Part shown: positions 32,298-40,158 of the stretch, in pieces
How the letters are laid out: each line of letters opens with the position of its first letter
Position numbering within the stretch: position 1 is the first letter of the stretch
From: Streptomyces werraensis
GTDB taxonomy: Bacteria > Actinomycetota > Actinomycetes > Streptomycetales > Streptomycetaceae
Reading direction: 5' to 3'
DNA length: 64,000 nucleotides
Assembly: GCA_014656175.1 (NCBI GenBank)
Contig: BNBX01000006.1
Coordinates: 124,001-188,000 of the forward strand
Program-made: the position numbers and the translations under genes
Notes under the pieces: model-generated
Told to the model about the DNA's origin: nothing
The model's database searches: none
Seen by the model: the letters and a program-made list of their open reading frames with translations, nothing else

Positions 32298-33194
32298 TCA
32301 GACGCCCAGCGACGTCACGTACGGCGACAGCTTCTCCGGGTTCATCACCCACATGATGCGGTGGATGCCGTCCTCGGACGCGTCGACCGACAGCAGTGCC
32401 ACCGGGTTCCCGCCCGCAGTGACGAGGACGGCGGGGCTTCCGTTCGCCTCCACCCACCGGGTCTCGGCCGGCGGCCAGAAGCGCGGCGCGAACGCGGCCA
32501 GGTACTTCGAGACGCGCAGACGCCCGACCACCGGGATGCGCGAGGCGCCGCGGATGCCGCCGCCGTCGGCGTAACTGACCACGTCGGCGGCCAGCACGTT
32601 CTCCAGCACCCGCATGTCGCCGGTCTGCGCCGCCGCGAGGAACACCTCCAGCAGCCGCCGGTGATCGGCCGGACTGACCGGCTCCTTCCGCTCGGCCGAC
32701 AGATGCTTGCGGGCGCGGCTCACGAGCTGCCGGGTGTTCGGCTCGCTCGTCTCGAGTATCTCCGCGACCTGCTTGTACGGGTAGTCGAACGCCTCCCGCA
32801 GCACGTACGCGGCCCGCTCCACCGGGTTCAGCTTCTCCAGCAGGAGCAGCACCGCCATCTCCAGCGCCTCGGCGCGCTCCGCGCCCAGTTGCGGGTCGTG
32901 CCGGGTGTCGACCGGCTCGGGCAGCCACGGTCCGACGTACGACTCGCGTCGCACGCGCGCGGACTGCGCCACGTTGATGGCCAGGCGCGCGGCGATCGTG
33001 GTGAGGAAGGCGGCCGGTTCCTTGACACCGGAGCGGTCGGTGTTCTGCCACCGCACCCAGGTCTCCTGGAGCACGTCCTCGGCCTCCGCGGCACTGCCGA
33101 GAACCCGGTACGCGATCCCGAACAACTGCGGACGGGCCGCGAGGAAATCGTCCGTCGCCCGGTCCAGGGAATCGGATGCCTCCCGAGCGTCCAT
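32298..33194 (-). CDS. Second ECF41-family (SigJ-like) sigma factor
   Basis: This 298-aa ECF41 sigma factor has the same build as the one at 24624. Region 2 is EAEDVLQETWVRWQN, the linker is WLPEP, and region 4 is LNPVERAAYVLREAFDYPYKQVAEILETSEPNTRQ. The SnoaL-like tail carries ADGGG and NPEKL. The body is clearly diverged from the first copy, so this is an ancient paralogue rather than a recent duplication. ATG 33194 follows GGAAGGGACGACC. No TGTCAC-type element lies directly upstream; instead there are GCTACAA direct repeats and a 12-bp inverted repeat. It is followed by the OsmC remnant. Confidence 0.93.
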   Translation of the reverse strand: MDAREASDSLDRATDDFLAARPQLFGIAYRVLGSAAEAEDVLQETWVRWQNTDRSGVKEPAAFLTTIAARLAINVAQSARVRRESYVGPWLPEPVDTRHDPQLGAERAEALEMAVLLLLEKLNPVERAAYVLREAFDYPYKQVAEILETSEPNTRQLVSRARKHLSAERKEPVSPADHRRLLEVFLAAAQTGDMRVLENVLAADVVSYADGGGIRGASRIPVVGRLRVSKYLAAFAPRFWPPAETRWVEANGSPAVLVTAGGNPVALLSVDASEDGIHRIMWVMNPEKLSPYVTSLGV

Positions 33195-33224
33195 GGTCGT
33201 CCCTTCCGGCTCCGCGCTCACCAT

Positions 33225-33313
33225 GCTACAAGCCGCCTCCACCACGCGCGTCCGGGAGCCGGACGGGCCCACGGCCCTGTACCCGCACGCTACAACGGCT
33301 TCGTCCGGCTCCC
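33225..33313. repeat. Inverted repeat and GCTACAA direct repeats upstream of the second ECF41 gene
   Basis: Arms GGGAGCCGGACG (33254-33265) and CGTCCGGCTCCC (33302-33313) are a perfect 12-bp inverted repeat around a 36-nt loop. GCTACAA occurs at 33225-33231 and 33289-33295. This could be a terminator of the aceE remnant or an operator set for the sigma gene. Confidence 0.45.
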
Positions 33314-33317
33314 CTGG

Positions 33318-33770
33318 TCAGCCCTCCTGTCCGTACCGGGCACGGACCCCGGCGACCGTTTCCCGGGGCACCGCCCCCGTCCGGGCCGGCTGAACCAGGG
33401 CCGTCACCGCGATCGACGCCGGGGCGACGCCGAAGCGCCGCCGGAGCGCCTCACGGGTGTCGCTCAGCCCGAAACCGTCCGTCCCGAGGGACGCGTGGTC
33501 CTGCTCGACGCACCGGCCGGTCTGCTCCAAGACCTGGCGCATCCGGTCGCCGACGGCCGGCACGGGACCCGGCGCCCCCGCGAGCGCCGGTGTCACGTAC
33601 GGGACGCGCTCCTCGCCGCGCGGCCGCGCCGCGTCGGCCCCCGGCGCGTCCCTCCGCGGTTCCCTCCAGGAGGTCACCGACCACACGTCGGCGTGGGGGA
33701 GGGCGCGGGCACGCCCGGGCGTGCCCGGGACGCTTTGCGGCTCACCCCCGTACGACCGGGCCGGACGCAA
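33318..33770 (-). pseudogene. Truncated pyruvate dehydrogenase E1 (aceE) C-terminal remnant
   Basis: The 150-codon minus-strand ORF contains, in order, ADVWSVTSW, EERVPYVTPALAGAPGPV, SLGTDGFGLSDTREALRRRF and VAPASIAVTALV. This is the usual C-terminal end of homodimeric pyruvate dehydrogenase E1 (AceE, about 900 aa). The N-terminal 80 percent is absent, the region before ADVWSVTSW is unrelated, and the tail lacks acidic or hydrophobic positions expected in a working copy. It is therefore a 5'-deleted remnant, presumably of a second aceE paralogue. No RBS precedes any start. Confidence 0.8.
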
Positions 33771-33829
33771 GCCCAGTGACAGGCCGGTGAGTGACGCTCG
33801 TCACGCCCCGCGCCGTCGAAGGCGCGTGC

Positions 33830-33856
33830 TGTCACGGATCAGGGCGCTGTCCGGTC
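33830..33856 (+). promoter_or_regulatory. ECF41-like promoter TGTCACG-N16-GGTC (plus strand, site D)
   Basis: TGTCACG (33830-33836), 16 bp, GGTC (33853-33856), 49 bp ahead of the 34-aa ORF and glycosyltransferase unit. It shares CTGTCCGGTC at the -10 side with site B. Confidence 0.6.
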
Positions 33857-33905
33857 GGTGGGGGGAACGCGACCGCTTCGACCGAGTGACGAGAGAGGAC
33901 GAACG

Positions 33906-34010
33906 ATGAGTGGCTCGGGTCCGCACGACCTCCCACGGCCCGTGACAGCACCACCAGGGGCCGCCTCTCGGTGGTGTCGCCCCGTCTGCCCCACGGGGGC
34001 CGTACGGTGA
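33906..34010 (+). CDS. 34-aa small ORF translationally coupled to the glycosyltransferase
   Basis: ATG 33906 is preceded by GAGAGAGGACGAACG, a better RBS than that of the following gene. The ORF ends with TGA (34008-34010) overlapping the GTG start of the glycosyltransferase (GTGA). The peptide (MSGSGPHDLPRPVT...) is Pro/Gly/Arg-rich with two Cys and has no known domain. It probably delivers ribosomes to the weakly initiated glycosyltransferase start. A functional peptide is possible but not shown. Confidence 0.55.
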   Translation: MSGSGPHDLPRPVTAPPGAASRWCRPVCPTGAVR

Positions 34011-35203
34011 GCACCGTCGCGTTCGTCAACGTCGCCCTGCGCGGCCACATCAACCCGACGCTGCCCGTCGTCGCCGAGCTGGCGCGCCGCGGCCACACCG
34101 TCACCTACCACACGACCGCCGCGTTCGAGCCGGACGTGGAGGCCGCCGGAGCCACCGTGTTCCGGTACCCCGGGGACGGCCCGCCGCTCGCCGGCCCGCC
34201 GACGCCCGTCACCCTGCTGGAACAGCTGGCCCGCACGGCCCTGGAGACACTGCCGTCCGTGCTGTCCGACCTCAGGCGCACCCGGCCCGACGTGGTCGTG
34301 CACGGCGCCGCGTGCCCCTGGGGGCCGGTCACCGCGGCCGAACTCGGTGTGCCCGCCGTGTCGTTGTTCACCACCATGGCGTTCGGCCGGGGGGTGCCCA
34401 GCCCCGCCCGCGCCTCCTGGACGCTGCTGGCCGAGGCGCTCACGCGTCCCCGCAGCCTCCTCGGCTACATCCGCGCCCGCCTGCTGCTCACCCGCCGGTA
34501 CCGCACCGGGGGGCTGCCCCTGGTCGACCTGGTGAACGCGCGTCAGGCGCTCAACCTGGTCTTCACCTCCCGCGCCTTCCAGCCCGAGGCCGCATCCTTC
34601 GACCGCGCGTACCGGTTCGTCGGCCCCGGCGTCGGCGCCCGGCCGAGCGACCCGACGTTCCCGTTCGGCACGCTTCGACCGCCCGTGCTGTACGTCTCCC
34701 TGGGCACGGTGTTCGACGCCGGACCGTCGGTGCTGCGGTCCCTCGCCGCCGCCCTGGCGCCGCTCGGCGGCACCGTCGTCGTCGCCACCGGACGCACCGA
34801 CCCCGCCGCGCTCGGCACGCTCCCGGACAACGTGCTCGCCCGCCGGTTCGTCCCGCAGCCCGAACTGCTGGAGCGGGCCGAGCTGTTCGTGACGCACGGG
34901 GGCATGAACAGCGTCAACGAGGCGCTGTACGCGGGCGTGCCCGTCCTGGTCGTCCCGCAGGGCGCCGACCAGCCCCAGGTGGCGCGCAGGGTCACGGAAC
35001 TCGGCGCCGGGCTGACCGTCCGCCCCGAGGCCGTCACCGAGGCAGCCGTGCACGCCCTGGCCCGCCGACTGCTCACCGAGCCCCGCTTCCGCGAGGCGGC
35101 CGCCGCCCTGCGGACCGCTCAGCGGCAGGCGGGCGGACACCTCCGCGCCGCCGACGAGATCGAGGCCCTCCTGCACCGCGCCCGTGAGAAGAGGGAGGAC
35201 TGA
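34007..35203 (+). CDS. MGT-family UDP-glycosyltransferase (GT1 fold)
   Basis: This 398-aa GT-B glycosyltransferase transfers a sugar from an activated donor. The N-terminal acceptor domain starts VAFVNVALRGHINPTLPVVAELARRGH. The C-terminal donor domain has PVLYVSLGTVF, VRRFVPQPELLERAELFVTHGGMNSVNEAL-like blocks and PVLVVPQGADQ, the macrolide-glycosyltransferase (MGT) signature. GTG 34007 is used because the N-terminal strand begins there and overlaps the small ORF. It heads a tight run with a membrane protein and an SxSGG hydrolase-like protein, suggesting glycosylation of a lipid or small molecule at the membrane. The acceptor is unknown. Confidence 0.9.
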   Translation: MSTVAFVNVALRGHINPTLPVVAELARRGHTVTYHTTAAFEPDVEAAGATVFRYPGDGPPLAGPPTPVTLLEQLARTALETLPSVLSDLRRTRPDVVVHGAACPWGPVTAAELGVPAVSLFTTMAFGRGVPSPARASWTLLAEALTRPRSLLGYIRARLLLTRRYRTGGLPLVDLVNARQALNLVFTSRAFQPEAASFDRAYRFVGPGVGARPSDPTFPFGTLRPPVLYVSLGTVFDAGPSVLRSLAAALAPLGGTVVVATGRTDPAALGTLPDNVLARRFVPQPELLERAELFVTHGGMNSVNEALYAGVPVLVVPQGADQPQVARRVTELGAGLTVRPEAVTEAAVHALARRLLTEPRFREAAAALRTAQRQAGGHLRAADEIEALLHRAREKRED

Positions 35204-35205
35204 CC

Positions 35206-35697
35206 GTGCCGTCCGCCGTGGTCGTCGCCCTCGTGCTGCTCGCCGGGCTGTCCGAGGCCGCCGGGCGCATCCTGCCCCTGGTCGCCCGCCGCCCCCGGGT
35301 GTCACCGCCCGTCGTGGCCGGGCTGCTGCTCACCGGCACCGCCGTCGAGAGCGCCGTGGTCGCCCTGTGGCCGCTGACCGCGTTCACGCTCGCCGGGCTG
35401 CTGCCGGACGCCACCGCCTCCGGAGCCGCGCCCGGCTGGACCGCCGGACAGGTCGCCCCGATGCTGCTCGGCGCCGTCATCGCGTTCCCGCTGCTCGGCC
35501 CCGCCCTTCATCTGATGCTGCTGACCGGGGTCGGCGCCCAACTGGTCGGGCCGGTCGCCGCCGCGAGCGGTGTGGGCGGCTGGACCGCCGCGGCCTGCGT
35601 GGCCGCCGCCGGCGTCGGGCTCGCCGCCGCCGTGGAAGCCGTACGACGCCTCGTCGGCCGGATCGGCACGACCGGGACACGGAGGCGCACGGCATGA
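35206..35697 (+). CDS. Small integral membrane protein of unknown function
   Basis: This 163-aa hydrophobic protein has about four predicted transmembrane helices (near 5-25, 35-60, 80-105 and 120-145) with Ala/Val/Leu/Gly-rich composition and a short basic tail (RRLVGRIGTTGTRRRTA). I recognise no family. GTG 35206 lies 2 bp after the glycosyltransferase stop. Its own stop overlaps the next start (ATGA), so the three genes are almost certainly one transcript. It may anchor or export the glycosylated product. Confidence 0.8.
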   Translation: MPSAVVVALVLLAGLSEAAGRILPLVARRPRVSPPVVAGLLLTGTAVESAVVALWPLTAFTLAGLLPDATASGAAPGWTAGQVAPMLLGAVIAFPLLGPALHLMLLTGVGAQLVGPVAAASGVGGWTAAACVAAAGVGLAAAVEAVRRLVGRIGTTGTRRRTA

Positions 35698-36617
35698 CGT
35701 GGTTCCCGCTCGTCGCTCTGGTCCTCGGCCCCGTCCTCCTCGTCGAGGCGCTGCTCGCCCGCTACGAGGTGATGCTCTACACCGCGGGCTGGCGCACCCC
35801 AGCGGCCGACCTCCCGCCCGGCGTGCCCTACGCCCGCGGAGCCGACCCCGGCCGCCCGCCGGCCGCCTACCTCGTCTACCTCGACGGCATCGGCAAGCGC
35901 CGCTTCACCGACACCCGCGACGGCGGACAGCTCGTCAAGGCGCTCATCGGCGCCGCGCCCGACCTGCGGGTGCTGGGGCAGGTGCAGCCGTATTCGCCGC
36001 TGGCCGCGCCGCTCGCCGACCGGCCGGTGTGGGTGCGGATCCGCCGGCACGCCGGGCTGCTGCTGTTCCTGCACAACGTCATGCAGATCTTCGTCGCCGC
36101 CGACCGCCGCTACCGCCCCCTCTACAACCGCGCCGTCGGCGCCCAGATCGCCGGCCAGCTGCGACGCGCCGGCTACCGGCCGGACAGCGGCATCCCCGTC
36201 GTGCTGCTCAGCTACAGCGGCGGCGCCCAGGTCGCCACCGGCGCGGTCCGGGAACTCCACGCCCAACTGGACGCGCCGCTGCTGCTGATCACGCTCGGAG
36301 GCTTCCACAACGGCGCCAACGACCTCACCCACGCCCTGCACCTGCACCAGCTCACCAGCGCCCACGACCGGATCGAACGGGTCGGCACATGGCTCTTCCC
36401 GCAGCGGTGGCGACTGCTGCGCGGCAGCGGCTGGAACCGGGCCCGCCGCGCGGGGAAGGTCACCGTGCACCGGATGGACCCCGCCACCCACCTGGGCCGC
36501 CGCAGCTACATCAGCCCGCACTCCCACCGGCCCGACGGCCGCAGCCACCTGGAGCACACCACCGACACCGTGCTGGCGCTCGTCCGTACGGTCACCGCGG
36601 CCGACGCGCCGCACTGA
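35694..36617 (+). CDS. Membrane-anchored protein with SxSGG hydrolase-like motif
   Basis: This 307-aa protein begins with one hydrophobic segment (WFPLVALVLGPVLLVEALLA) followed by a soluble domain. The segment PVVLLSYSGGAQVATGAVREL resembles an alpha/beta-hydrolase nucleophile elbow (SYSGG), and AAYLVYLDGIGKRR could be an oxyanion strand. A histidine-rich C-terminus (SHRPDGRSHLEHTTD) could supply the catalytic His. No exact family is recognised. ATG 35694 overlaps the upstream membrane-protein stop. Context suggests a role with the glycosyltransferase, perhaps in lipid or glycolipid turnover. Confidence 0.72.
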   Translation: MTWFPLVALVLGPVLLVEALLARYEVMLYTAGWRTPAADLPPGVPYARGADPGRPPAAYLVYLDGIGKRRFTDTRDGGQLVKALIGAAPDLRVLGQVQPYSPLAAPLADRPVWVRIRRHAGLLLFLHNVMQIFVAADRRYRPLYNRAVGAQIAGQLRRAGYRPDSGIPVVLLSYSGGAQVATGAVRELHAQLDAPLLLITLGGFHNGANDLTHALHLHQLTSAHDRIERVGTWLFPQRWRLLRGSGWNRARRAGKVTVHRMDPATHLGRRSYISPHSHRPDGRSHLEHTTDTVLALVRTVTAADAPH

Positions 36618-36750
36618 GCCCAGGTGGCCGGCAGGAAGCCGGTGGGAAAAGGAACGGCCAAGGCACTCGGCACCCGCCCCCGCCTGTGCTTCCATGCGGT
36701 GTCGGCGCACTGACCGTGCGTCAACACCGCGTCCGCAGACAGGAGAAGGC

Positions 36751-37635
36751 ATGCCGCAAGGACCCGGACGTCCCGCCCGCACCGCCCGTGTCGCCACCGC
36801 GCTCCTCGCCGCCGTCCTGTCGCTCACCGCGGCCCCGGCCACGGCCGCGGAGGACGCCGCCCCGCCCGGCTCCCGCGCCCCCGCCGTGCCGCTCCGCGTG
36901 GCGACGTACAACATCCACGCGGGGGCGGGGGAGGACCAGGTCTTCGACCTCGACCGCACCGCCGCCGCCCTGCGCGACCTGCGCGCCGACGTCATCGGGC
37001 TGCAGGAGGTCGACGTCCACTGGGGCGAGCGCAGCGCCTTCACCGACGAGGCCCGCGCGCTCGCCGAGAAGCTCGACATGCGGGTCTTCTTCGCGCCGAT
37101 CTACGACCTCGACCCGGCCGCCGAGGGAGCCGAACGCCGGCAGTACGGTGTGGCAGTGCTCAGCCGCCACCCCGTGCTGCGCGCCGAGAACCACGAGATC
37201 ACCCGGCTGTCCACGCAGACCCCCGACCCGGTGCCCGCCCCGGCGCCCGGCTTCGCCGAGATCGAGATCCGCGTGAAAGGCGTCCGTACGCACATCTACT
37301 CCACGCACCTGGACTACCGCGCCGACCCGTCGATCCGCGCCGCCCAGGTCGACGACATGCTCGGCATCCTCGCCGACGACCGGGGACCGAGCGTCCTGGT
37401 CGGCGACTTCAACGCCGAGCCGTCCGCACCCGAGTTGGCGCCCCTGTGGCACACCCTGCGCGACGCCGCCCCGGACGCCGGCCTCACCTATCCGGCGATC
37501 GCACCGCAGAAACGCATCGATCTGATCACCGTGTCGCACGGGATCACCGTGACCGGAGCCCGTACGCACGCCGCCGACGCGTCGGACCACCGGCCGGTCG
37601 TCGCCGACCTGCGGCTGCCCCGTACGGAGCGCTGA
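36751..37635 (+). CDS. Secreted endonuclease/exonuclease/phosphatase-family hydrolase
   Basis: This 294-aa exported EEP-fold enzyme hydrolyses phosphodiester or phosphomonoester bonds outside the cell. It has a signal peptide of about 1-32 (ALLAAVLSLTAAPATAAED). All catalytic blocks are visible: VATYNIHAG, IGLQEVD, STHLDY, LVGDFNAEP and ASDHRPVVADL. The metal-binding Asn, Glu, Asp and His are intact. AGGAGAAGGC precedes the ATG. There is a 133-bp gap from the glycosyltransferase unit. The substrate (nucleic acid, phospholipid or inositol phosphate) is undetermined. Confidence 0.9.
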   Translation: MPQGPGRPARTARVATALLAAVLSLTAAPATAAEDAAPPGSRAPAVPLRVATYNIHAGAGEDQVFDLDRTAAALRDLRADVIGLQEVDVHWGERSAFTDEARALAEKLDMRVFFAPIYDLDPAAEGAERRQYGVAVLSRHPVLRAENHEITRLSTQTPDPVPAPAPGFAEIEIRVKGVRTHIYSTHLDYRADPSIRAAQVDDMLGILADDRGPSVLVGDFNAEPSAPELAPLWHTLRDAAPDAGLTYPAIAPQKRIDLITVSHGITVTGARTHAADASDHRPVVADLRLPRTER

Positions 37636-37646
37636 ACCGGCGTTCC

Positions 37647-39200
37647 TCACCCCGGCGGCGCGCCCGGGGCGCCGCCCTGGAGGCGCTCCAGGTCCGACGG
37701 ACGGACCTGGATCGCCACCACCGCGACCAGGGCGGCGAGCCCGGCGAAAATGGCCGCCGTGATGAACGCGGCCGAGACCCCGGAGGTGAGGACCTCGGCG
37801 CCCCACACCCCCGGCAGTTCGCCCGTGCGCCGGAACTCCAGCCGTTCGGCGGGGGACGCCTGTTCCAGGAAGCGCGGGACCTGTTTCTCCGCCTCGTTCC
37901 TGCTCGCCGTGCCGTACATGGTGACCAGGATGGACAGGCCCAGCGAGCCGCCCACCTGCTGCGTGGCGTTGAGCAGACCGGAGGCGGCGCCGGTCTCCTG
38001 CACGGGCACGTCGGACAGCGCCATCAGGGTCAGCGACACGAACTCCATGCCCATGCCGAAGCTGAACACCAGCATCGGACCCAGCACGCTGCCCGCGTAG
38101 GTGGAGTGCACATCGGTCAGCGTCAGCCACGCCAGACCCGCCGCCGCGAAGAGACCGCCCGCCACCATGAACGGTTTCGGCCCGTACACCGGCAGGAACC
38201 GCGAGGCCAGTCCGGCGCCGATCGCGATGACCGCGCTCACCGGCAGGAAGGCGAGACCCGCCTGGAGGGGGCTGAAGCCCAGCACGTTCTGCACGAACAG
38301 GGTCAGGAAGAAGAACATGCCGAACAGCGCCGCGGCCAGGCACAGCATGATCCCGTACGTGCCCGCTCTGTTGCGGTCCGCGAACATGTGCAGCGGTGTG
38401 ATCGGCTGCGGCGACCGCCGTTCCAGCAGCACGAACGCCACCAGCACGACCACCGCCGCCGCGAACGACGCCAGCGTCAGCGGATCCCGCCAGCCGTCCT
38501 GCGCGGCCCGGATGAAGCCGTAGACCAGCAGCACCATGCCGGCCGTGGAGGTCAGCGCGCCGGTCACGTCGAAGCGGCCCGGGTGACGCTCGGACTCCTT
38601 GATGTAACGCGGCGTGGCGAGGGCGATGAGCAGGCCGATGGGCACGTTGACGAACAGCACCCACCGCCAGTTCAGCCACTCCACGAGGATGCCGCCGGCC
38701 AGCAGCCCGATCGCGCCTCCGCCCGCCGACACCGCCGCGAACACCCCGAACGCGCGGTTGCGTTCCGGGCCTTCGCGGAAGGTGGTGCTGATCAGCGCCA
38801 GCGACGTCGGGGAGGCGATCGCGCCGCCCACGCCCTGCAGCGCACGCGCCGCGAGCAGCTGGCCCGCGTTCTGCGCGAGCCCGCCGAGCAGGGACGCCAG
38901 CACGAACAGCAGCACACCGAAGATGAACACCCGACGCCTGCCGAGGATGTCACCGGCCCGGCCGCCCAGCAGCAACAGCCCGCCGAACGTGAGGGTGTAG
39001 GCGTTGACCACCCAGGACAGACTGGCGGTCGAGAAGTCGAGGGAGCGCTGGATGTGCGGCAGCGCGATGTTCACGATGGTGATGTCCAGCACCACCATCA
39101 GCTGGCACGAGGCGATGACGAACAGGGCCATCGCGTTGCCGCCGCCGCGGCCGCCCCGTGCGGCCTCCTGTGTGGCGGCCGGTCGCGGACTGCTGGTCAT
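37647..39200 (-). CDS. DHA2-type MFS multidrug exporter, 14 TMS
   Basis: This 517-aa inner-membrane proton antiporter has the opening motif CQLMVVLDITIVNIALPHI (DHA2 motif D1) and LLLGGRAGDILGRRRVFIFG (motif A). LAARALQGVGGAIASPTSLALI (motif B) follows. A hydrophobicity pattern of about 14 helices matches EmrB/QacA-type drug exporters. GGAAGGG lies upstream of the ATG. It is divergent from the ABC-two-component unit. An imperfect GGTAGTG/CACCACC dyad lies at 39284-39301 between them, but no dedicated repressor gene is adjacent. Confidence 0.93.
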   Translation of the reverse strand: MTSSPRPAATQEAARGGRGGGNAMALFVIASCQLMVVLDITIVNIALPHIQRSLDFSTASLSWVVNAYTLTFGGLLLLGGRAGDILGRRRVFIFGVLLFVLASLLGGLAQNAGQLLAARALQGVGGAIASPTSLALISTTFREGPERNRAFGVFAAVSAGGGAIGLLAGGILVEWLNWRWVLFVNVPIGLLIALATPRYIKESERHPGRFDVTGALTSTAGMVLLVYGFIRAAQDGWRDPLTLASFAAAVVVLVAFVLLERRSPQPITPLHMFADRNRAGTYGIMLCLAAALFGMFFFLTLFVQNVLGFSPLQAGLAFLPVSAVIAIGAGLASRFLPVYGPKPFMVAGGLFAAAGLAWLTLTDVHSTYAGSVLGPMLVFSFGMGMEFVSLTLMALSDVPVQETGAASGLLNATQQVGGSLGLSILVTMYGTASRNEAEKQVPRFLEQASPAERLEFRRTGELPGVWGAEVLTSGVSAAFITAAIFAGLAALVAVVAIQVRPSDLERLQGGAPGAPPG

Positions 39201-39390
39201 ATCGGGTCGCCCTTCCGGGAGTCCACCGTTCGACCGTACGCGCGCCCCTCACCGCCCACCACTCGATCAACGACCCCCCGGAAGGTAGTGCCTGCACCAC
39301 CTGGAACCGGTCACTGGCTGCATGGGCGGCGGCCCGCCGCCGCCCTAGCGTCGGAACGTCCCTACGAACCGCACCGGAAGGCCCCCGCCC

Positions 39391-40155
39391 ATGTCCCTGA
39401 TCCCGGACGGCATCGCCGTCGCCGTCGAGCGCGTGAGCAGGACGTACGGCGGCGTCCAGCCCGTCGTGGCGCTCGACGACGTGAGCGCCGTGTTCCCGCG
39501 CGGCACCGCGACCGCCGTGACGGGACCCTCCGGATCCGGGAAGAGCACCCTGCTGCACTGCGCGGCCGGACTGGACCGGCCGGACTCCGGGCGGGTGCGG
39601 ATCGGCGCCACCGACCTGTCGTCGCTGTCCGAGAAGAAGCTCACCGAACTCCGCCGAGCCCGCGTCGGCTTCGTCTTCCAGGCGTTCAACCTGGTCGGCG
39701 CGCTGAACGTGGAGCAGAACATCCTGCTGCCGTCCCGGCTCGCGGGCCTGTGCCCCGACCCCGCCTGGGTCGACGAGGTCGTCGGGCGCGTCGGCCTCGG
39801 CGACCGGCTGCGGCACCGGCCCGCCCAGCTCTCCGGCGGCCAGCAGCAGCGCATCGCGATCGCCCGCGCGCTGGTCACCCGCCCCGAGGTGATCTTCTGC
39901 GACGAGCCCACCGGCGCCCTCGACGCCCGTTCCGCGGCGGCCGTCCTGGACCTGCTGCGGTCCGCGGTCGACGCCTACGGGCAGACCGTCGTCATGGTCA
40001 CCCACGACCCGGTCGCCGCGTCCTGCGCCGACCGCGTCCTGGTCCTCGCCGACGGCCGGATCGTCCGCGACATGGAACGCCCGGGCGCCGAGCGGATCGC
40101 CGAACAGCTCGCCCTCCCGGGACACCGCCGCCCCGCCGCGACCCGGGAGGGCTGA
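39391..40155 (+). CDS. ABC transporter ATP-binding protein (MacB/FtsE-like)
   Basis: This 254-aa ATPase powers the neighbouring FtsX-type permease. Walker A is GPSGSGKST, followed by the Q-loop VFQAFNLVGALNVEQN, signature LSGGQQQRIAIARAL, Walker B VIFCDEPTGALD and switch His in VMVTHD. This is the typical MacB/LolD/BceA-type set, which moves substrates by mechanotransmission rather than across the membrane. The stop is 3 bp from the permease GTG. With the kinase and regulator downstream it recalls Bce-like antimicrobial-peptide or cell-envelope stress modules. Confidence 0.94.
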   Translation: MSLIPDGIAVAVERVSRTYGGVQPVVALDDVSAVFPRGTATAVTGPSGSGKSTLLHCAAGLDRPDSGRVRIGATDLSSLSEKKLTELRRARVGFVFQAFNLVGALNVEQNILLPSRLAGLCPDPAWVDEVVGRVGLGDRLRHRPAQLSGGQQQRIAIARALVTRPEVIFCDEPTGALDARSAAAVLDLLRSAVDAYGQTVVMVTHDPVAASCADRVLVLADGRIVRDMERPGAERIAEQLALPGHRRPAATREG

Positions 40156-40158
40156 CGC

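Noticed and set aside
33265..33279. GGGCC-CAC-GGCCC near the second ECF41 gene as another DevR-type box
   Set aside because: The spacer is 3 bp, not 4, and it is a single site within a longer inverted repeat.
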